Part shown: in pieces, positions 7,231 to 10,876 of the stretch
How the letters are laid out: each line of letters opens with the position of its first letter
Position numbering within the stretch: the stretch's first letter is position 1
Assembly: GCA_047975295.1 (NCBI GenBank)
Contig: JBKEDH010000174.1
Location: 1 to 10,876, forward strand
DNA length: 10,876 bases
Source of the DNA: JBKEDH01 sp047975295
Lineage (GTDB): Bacteria; Bacteroidota; Bacteroidia; Flavobacteriales; Flavobacteriaceae
Direction: 5' to 3'
Translations under genes and position numbers: made by a program
Notes under the pieces: generated by a model
Told to the model about the DNA's origin: nothing
The model's input: the letters and a program-made list of their open reading frames with translations, nothing else
Database searches by the model: none

Positions 7231-7524
7231 TTGAGTATTATAAACAACATAAATAAAGTTTTCGACCATAGAATACGGCTTGGCATTATGTCGGTTTTAA
7301 TGGTAAACGAGTATGTCGATTTTAATATGCTTAAAGAATTGTTGGATGTTACCGATGGCAATCTGGCCAGCCACCTAAAAGCCTTGGAAAAAGAAAAATA
7401 TACAAAAATAGAAAAGCAATTTATAGGGCGTAAACCAAATACCCGCTACTCTACCACAAAACTTGGCCGTACAGAATTTAACAAGCACATAACGGCACTC
7501 GAAAAATTAATAAACAATCAGTAA
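7231..7524 (+). CDS. Small winged-helix transcriptional regulator (ArsR/MarR-like, HTH_34 type)
   Basis: A 97-aa single-domain winged-helix DNA-binding protein. Residues 11-35 (FDHRIRLGIMSVLMVNEYVDFNMLK) form the first helices. TDGNLASHLKALEK (41-54) is the recognition helix, and QFIGRKPNTRYSTTKLGR (63-80) is the wing with basic residues. A C-terminal helix (81-97) probably makes the dimer. No Cys metal site of the ArsR kind or ligand domain is visible. It starts at TTG (7231): the upstream frame has a stop at 7225-7227, and the first ATG, at codon 20, would remove the first helix. It lies between two membrane-protein genes, each preceded by the same palindrome, so it is the natural candidate to bind those sites. 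Repressor or activator action cannot be told from sequence. Confidence 0.88.
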   Translation: MSIINNINKVFDHRIRLGIMSVLMVNEYVDFNMLKELLDVTDGNLASHLKALEKEKYTKIEKQFIGRKPNTRYSTTKLGRTEFNKHITALEKLINNQ

Positions 7525-7541
7525 TATTTTTTTAATCAAAC

Positions 7542-7564
7542 ACTTTGAAAAACAAAGTACTTTA
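7542..7564 (+). promoter_or_regulatory. Candidate operator, copy 2, before creD
   Basis: ACTTTG (7542-7547), AAAAA, CAAAGT (7553-7558), then ACTTTA (7559-7564). It lies in the 54-nt gap between the regulator and creD and ends 14 nt before the creD ATG. Unlike copy 1 there is no good -33/-7 promoter here (only the TTTG of the left arm), so it may act on transcript elongation or on a weak promoter. Confidence 0.5.
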
Positions 7565-7578
7565 AAGCTAATAGAAAC

Positions 7579-8997
7579 ATGGAAACGCCAAACAAGCAAC
7601 AGCAAAGCAAATTTAGCCTCTGGCTAAGAAACTCGATTACCGCAAGAATGTTAATCGTAGGTTTTTTAATTATCGTTTTATTAATTCCTTTATTTTTTAT
7701 ACAGGATTTAATTCGCGAACGCTCCTATCTTCAACACGAAGTTATAGACGAAATCAATCAACAATGGGGCAACGAAGTACTACTTTACGGCCCTATTTTA
7801 AAGGTACCATACAAAACCTATAGTGAAACCCTTGTTACCGACGAAAAAACAAAACGCGTCTATACCGAAACCAACGAAAAGATAAACTATGCCTTTTTTT
7901 TTCCCGAAGCTTTAAACATAAACTCTGGTATAAATCCCGAAGAGAAAAAACGAGGCATATACACTACTGCTGTCTATAACAGCGAAATAGTTTTAAACGG
8001 CCAATTTTCTCGTCCCAACTTTAAAGATATCGATCTTAACGACAAGGATATTATTTGGGACAAAGCAAAGCTTATCATCCAATCATCCAACGTAAAAGGC
8101 GTAAACCAAGCCACATTAACTTTAAACCAAACCGAGTACGAACTAACTGCACGCTACGTTTCAAAAAACAGTTATACCCAAAATGCTGCTGCCGAAACCG
8201 CATACGATATGAGCTACTCATACAATCAACAATCACTACATACTTTAGAAACCAAAAGTATAAAACCGGAACAGGTAAAATTCGATATTCCATTAAATTT
8301 CAACATAAAGTTCAATATAAAAGGAAGTAAACAAATACGTTTTATTCCCGTAGGAAAAGAAACCCAGGCACAAATAACCTCCAATTGGAAAACCGCCAAT
8401 TTTTTTGGGGAGTTCCTACCCTATAACGACAATAAAATTACCGAAAACGGATTCGATGCCAAATGGAAGATTTTAGATATTAACCGGCCATTCTCGCAAG
8501 AATATTTCAATCAATTACCCAAACTGGACGACTTTGCCTTTGGTGTTAACTTTATGATTCCGGTCAATGAGTACCTAAAAAGCGAACGCTCGTCAAAATA
8601 TGGCTTTTTGGTTATAGCGCTCACCTTTCTTATCTTCTTTTTACTGCAAACACTAAGTAAAATCTACATACATCCTTTCCAGTATTTAATGATAGGTTTG
8701 GCATTAACCATGTTCTATACTCTGCTTATTTCCATAACCGAACATAGCACCTTTTTAAAAGCCTACCTTATTGCAGGCTCTTCGGTAGTAATACTTATTA
8801 CTCTATACTCTAAAACCATTTTAAAAACATTCAAATTCCCCATATTTATTGGTCTGGCACTAACAGCTCTTTACACCTTTATTTATGTCATTATCCAATT
8901 AGAAAGCTATGCATTGCTAACGGGAAGTATTGGTCTGTTCTTAATACTGGCAATCGTCATGTTCGTTTCCCGAAAAATAGATTGGAACAACGAATAA
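7579..8997 (+). CDS. creD: Inner-membrane protein CreD
   Basis: CreD family, 472 aa. In E. coli CreD is a CreBC-regulated inner-membrane protein tied to envelope integrity and colicin E2 tolerance; its biochemical role is unknown. The expected layout is present. A cytoplasmic N-terminus (SLWLRNSITARMLIVGF, 13-29) leads into one membrane helix (24-42). A large periplasmic domain spans about 46-335. Five or so C-terminal helices follow (about 343-360, 369-388, 396-412, 419-442, 446-463). Family-like strings include SSKYGFLVIALTFLIFFL, HPFQYLMIGLAL, and LESYALLTGSIGLF near the C-terminus, ending in RKIDW. No CreB, CreC or CreA gene is in the window. Instead, the small winged-helix gene directly upstream probably controls it. 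Confidence 0.93.
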   Translation: METPNKQQQSKFSLWLRNSITARMLIVGFLIIVLLIPLFFIQDLIRERSYLQHEVIDEINQQWGNEVLLYGPILKVPYKTYSETLVTDEKTKRVYTETNEKINYAFFFPEALNINSGINPEEKKRGIYTTAVYNSEIVLNGQFSRPNFKDIDLNDKDIIWDKAKLIIQSSNVKGVNQATLTLNQTEYELTARYVSKNSYTQNAAAETAYDMSYSYNQQSLHTLETKSIKPEQVKFDIPLNFNIKFNIKGSKQIRFIPVGKETQAQITSNWKTANFFGEFLPYNDNKITENGFDAKWKILDINRPFSQEYFNQLPKLDDFAFGVNFMIPVNEYLKSERSSKYGFLVIALTFLIFFLLQTLSKIYIHPFQYLMIGLALTMFYTLLISITEHSTFLKAYLIAGSSVVILITLYSKTILKTFKFPIFIGLALTALYTFIYVIIQLESYALLTGSIGLFLILAIVMFVSRKIDWNNE

Positions 8998-9015
8998 TTT
9001 TTTTAATAATTATAT

Positions 9016-9112
9016 GGGCGTTACCTCCCGGTTTTTACCGGGGGTCGCGCTTTCACTACTCGCTTTTTTTTTAAGAAAAAAGAGCTCAAACAAACCGTTC
9101 AATCGCTAACGC
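9016..9112. repeat. 97-bp structured intergenic repeat (REP-like, flavobacterial type)
   Basis: The element runs from GGGCGTTACC to AATCGCTAACGC, and its ends are inverted (GCGTTA 9018-9023, TAACGC 9107-9112). Inside are a hairpin CCCGGT-TTTT-ACCGGG (9027-9042, two more pairs with one wobble), the block GGGTCGCGCTTTCACTACTCGC, and a second hairpin of CTTTTTT and AAAAAAG. I recall similar GGGCGT...CTAACGC elements scattered between genes in flavobacterial genomes. That is recollection, and only one copy is in this window. It is more GC-rich at its ends than its surroundings and could also halt creD transcripts. Confidence 0.6.
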
Positions 9113-9119
9113 AAAAAGC

Positions 9120-9419
9120 ATGAAACATCTATCGGAAATTGGAAAAATAACCGCCCTTTTAAGTTTTGTTCTTGGCACCTGCCTATTTGTATTTTATCTT
9201 TATTTCGGACAGCGTAATTCCTCAATAATTATAGGGTTTTATTTTGTTATTATTGTAGTATGTACCAATCTTTTGTTAATGTTAATACTGCTTATTGCAG
9301 CGTTAGCAAACAAACCACAAAGAAACAACCTGTTAAAAACATGTGGTATTATGTTGCTTAACATTCCTGTTGCCGCACTTTATATGTATTTGGTTTTAAT
9401 TACATCATCTTTAATCTAA
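9120..9419 (+). CDS. Small three-helix membrane protein, unknown function
   Basis: A 99-aa hydrophobic protein that I cannot assign to a named family. Three membrane segments are likely: about 9-29, 36-63 (long, with SSIIIGFYFVIIVVCTNLLL leading in) and 73-95. A positively charged loop NKPQRNN (64-70) lies between the last two. The ATG at 9120 begins MKHLSEIGKITALL and lies only 7 nt after the structured repeat, so no separate promoter is visible between the repeat and the gene. Four nt separate its stop from the DUF2809 gene, which argues for one transcript with the two genes downstream. Confidence 0.8.
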   Translation: MKHLSEIGKITALLSFVLGTCLFVFYLYFGQRNSSIIIGFYFVIIVVCTNLLLMLILLIAALANKPQRNNLLKTCGIMLLNIPVAALYMYLVLITSSLI

Positions 9420-9423
9420 AAAA

Positions 9424-9822
9424 ATGAAAATCCAGTTCAACAAAACATATTTTATAACCGGTATAGTCCTACTGCTAACCGAAGTATTAATAGCCGTTTA
9501 CATTAAATCCGGATTTATTAGGCATACCTTTGGCGATTTTTTGGTCGTTATTTTAATGTTTGCATTTATTAGGAGTTTCTTTTATATAGATACCAAAAAA
9601 ATCGTATTTGCCATATTGATTTTCTCCTATATAATAGAATTTTTACAGCTCACCCCATTTTTAAAAAGACTCCACTTAGAAAATAGCCGAACAGCAAACC
9701 TAATTTTGGGCAATACCTTTAGTATAAGCGATTTAATAGCCTATACCTTGGGTGCTGCAAGTATTTTAACAATCCATTTTATAATATCCCGCCATGAAAC
9801 TCTTAAAACGATTTGTAAGTAA
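9424..9822 (+). CDS. DUF2809-family membrane protein
   Basis: A 132-aa inner-membrane protein matching DUF2809, a VanZ-like family without assigned function. Typical stretches are FIRHTFGDFLVVILMFAFIRSF (31-52), with Gly37-Asp38 after a conserved Arg, FSYIIEFLQL (67-76), and GNTFSISDLIAYTLGA (96-111). Four membrane helices are likely: 9-27, 38-53, 59-75 and 101-121. The start ATG follows an A-rich stretch (TAAAAAAATG), usual for flavobacterial initiation. Its last 29 nt overlap the start of the DUF1361 gene in another frame, suggesting translational coupling. Its role is unknown. Confidence 0.85.
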   Translation: MKIQFNKTYFITGIVLLLTEVLIAVYIKSGFIRHTFGDFLVVILMFAFIRSFFYIDTKKIVFAILIFSYIIEFLQLTPFLKRLHLENSRTANLILGNTFSISDLIAYTLGAASILTIHFIISRHETLKTICK

Positions 9823-10462
9823 AAGATTAAAAACCTATTTGCTTTTGTGCTTATCGGTTTCGTTTAGCCTTTTTGTTTTAATGTTCAGAATAAAACTTTA
9901 CCATTCGTATATGTACCTATTCTTAGTATGGAATTTATTTCTAGCTTTTATCCCCTTTGGTATAAGTAATTATTTGTTAAGCAAACCTAAAATAAACAAA
10001 TGGTTGTTTTTGGGTTTCTTTATGGTATGGATATTATTTTTGCCCAATGCACCTTATATTATCACCGATTTAATCCATTTAAGATTTGTAACAAGCTACC
10101 ATCAATGGTTAGATATTTTGGTAATATGTTCGTTTGCCATCAATGGTATATTTTTATATTATTTATCGGTTAGCGATATGCTGGGGCTACTTAAAAGCCA
10201 TTTTAACAACGTAAGGTTACAGTATATAGTCGGACTTTTATTTGCTTTGTCGAGCTTTGGAGTTTTTATTGGTCGCTATTTGCGTTATAACTCTTGGGAT
10301 ATCATTAAAGCTCCAAAAAATTTACTATGGGATATTTTTGCTATAATTACCAAGCCCCACCTACATACCAATGCTTGGTTGTTTACGTTTTTGTTTGGAC
10401 TGTTCTTGTACATTGGTTACTGCTTTTTTAAACACACACCAGATAAACCACTATCCCATTAA
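9794..10462 (+). CDS. DUF1361-family membrane protein
   Basis: A 222-aa polytopic membrane protein of the DUF1361 family, function unknown. Recognisable family stretches are WNLFLAFIPF (46-55), WILFLPNAPYIITDLIHL (79-96) and SSFGVFIGRYLRYNSWDI (153-170). The segment with LPNAPY and TDL-H is the most family-specific. About six or seven helices are predicted, at roughly 14-31, 41-60, 70-89, 106-125, 143-162 and 194-212. The ATG at 9794 lies within the end of the preceding DUF2809 gene. No clear hairpin terminator follows; ssrA begins 154 nt later with its own promoter. Confidence 0.88.
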   Translation: MKLLKRFVSKRLKTYLLLCLSVSFSLFVLMFRIKLYHSYMYLFLVWNLFLAFIPFGISNYLLSKPKINKWLFLGFFMVWILFLPNAPYIITDLIHLRFVTSYHQWLDILVICSFAINGIFLYYLSVSDMLGLLKSHFNNVRLQYIVGLLFALSSFGVFIGRYLRYNSWDIIKAPKNLLWDIFAIITKPHLHTNAWLFTFLFGLFLYIGYCFFKHTPDKPLSH

Positions 10463-10524
10463 ATTTAAACAGGCTCTTAAAGTTGGAGTATTATTTTTTT
10501 TATGGTTTATTAATAATTGTTCCA

Positions 10525-10532
10525 TACCTTTG
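10525..10532 (+). promoter_or_regulatory. -7 box of the ssrA promoter
   Basis: TACCTTTG matches TAnnTTTG exactly. The best -33 candidate is a weak TATG at 10501-10504 with a 20-bp spacer. Transcription would start near 10539, about 78 nt before the mature tmRNA 5' end, so the precursor would need trimming, normally by RNase P. Confidence 0.55.
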
Positions 10533-10541
10533 CAGTCTGTG

Positions 10542-10593
10542 TTGTAACCATTTCTATTTGTTTTAATTTCCAAAATTAATATAGAAATTACAA
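10542..10593 (+). repeat. Long imperfect inverted repeat in the ssrA precursor leader
   Basis: TTGTA (10542-10546) and ATTTCTAT (10550-10557) pair with ATAGAAATTACAA (10581-10593), with ACC bulged out. Inside, TTAATTT (10563-10569) pairs with AAATTAA (10573-10579) around a tight loop. All of it lies between the predicted transcription start and the mature tmRNA. The pairing is AT-rich, so the stability is modest. Confidence 0.45.
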
Positions 10594-10616
10594 GTAACAC
10601 AAAAATATTAATACTT

Positions 10617-10876
10617 GGGGTCGACTGGTTTTGACAGCGAGATTAATTGAACGGTAAGCACGTCGTGTAATGATTTTGAAACACGTTAAAGGCTAAATCA
10701 AACTTTAAACGGCGAGAATAACTACGCTTTAGCTGCTTAATCTGAATTATAGTAAGAACAAGCCTCGTCCTGCAAGGCAGGAAAGCTAAATGTCCTTGGA
10801 AAGCCTTGGTTAGCGGCGTTCCGTTTTAGGGCATCGTAAATGTTAACATAGGGAAAATCTAACTTCGGGGTTTTCT
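10617..10876 (+). ncRNA. ssrA: tmRNA (ssrA), 3' end beyond the window
   Basis: Transfer-messenger RNA, which frees ribosomes stalled on broken mRNA and adds a degradation tag. The 5' end GGGGTCGACTGGTTTTGACA is the acceptor-stem half plus the D-arm-like start shared by Bacteroidota tmRNAs. The mRNA-like part has resume codon GGC at 10711 and encodes the tag GENNYALAA before TAA at 10738. After it come the pseudoknot-rich sections, for example the hairpin CCTCGTCCTGCAAGGCAGGA. The tRNA-like 3' half with its T-arm and CCA end lies past the right edge. Alanine is normally charged on the RNA, and SmpB is its partner (not in the window). Confidence 0.96.
10711..10740 (+). other. tmRNA tag-peptide reading frame
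   Basis: Codons GGC GAG AAT AAC TAC GCT then TTA GCT GCT and TAA encode GENNYALAA, with Gly as the resume codon. The ALAA end is the usual signal for ClpXP-type proteases. A second in-frame stop (TAG) follows three codons after the TAA. Confidence 0.93.

Noticed and set aside
8055..8330. An overlapping plus-strand frame of 91 codons inside creD.
   Set aside because: It is an out-of-frame reading of a confident gene, very rich in basic residues and with no recognisable domain.
1..10876. Mobile element, prophage, CRISPR or defence system.
   Set aside because: No transposase, integrase, phage structural gene, spaced direct repeats or known defence gene is visible; gene content is ordinary chromosomal. 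ssrA is a frequent integration target, but its 3' end lies outside the window.

Overview
The window looks like chromosomal DNA of a marine-type or free-living member of the Flavobacteriaceae (Bacteroidota). The signs are AT-rich sequence, several promoters matching the Bacteroidota form (a weak -33 TTTG-like box, then a -7 box TAnnTTTG), almost no Shine-Dalgarno sequences, a lipoprotein with a Bacteroidota-type surface-export signal, DUF2809/DUF1361 membrane proteins, and a tmRNA encoding the tag GENNYALAA, typical of this phylum. I see no phage, transposase, plasmid or CRISPR sequence.

Left part (1-4712, all minus strand). Transcription runs leftward through a surface-lipoprotein version of oligopeptidase B (4712-2535), a PLP-dependent cysteine synthase/cystathionine beta-synthase-like enzyme (2451-1411), and an alpha-oxoamine synthase (1233 to beyond the left edge). 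The last two adjacent genes fit the first two steps of sulfonolipid (capnine) synthesis: cysteate formation, then condensation of cysteate with an activated fatty acid. Serine palmitoyltransferase is the main alternative for the oxoamine synthase. A strong hairpin terminator and a separate promoter lie between the two genes.

Middle (4720-6267, plus strand). The nucleoid-associated protein YbaB/EbfC is divergent from the peptidase gene. Next is prfB (release factor 2), whose reading frame is interrupted at codon 22 by TGA and restored by the classic programmed +1 frameshift site, so the intact gene starts at 5160.

Right-middle (6507-8997, plus strand). A six-helix membrane protein, a small winged-helix regulator with a TTG start, and the inner-membrane protein CreD form a three-gene module. 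A nearly identical palindromic element (ACTTTG-N5-CAAAGTACTTTA) precedes both the first and the last gene and is a candidate operator for the regulator. In front of the first gene it overlaps the -7 box.

Right end (9016-10876). A 97-bp imperfect structured repeat fills most of the gap after creD. Three small membrane-protein genes follow (unknown, DUF2809, DUF1361), packed tightly with one overlap. The window ends inside ssrA (tmRNA), which has a good promoter and a long inverted repeat in its precursor leader.
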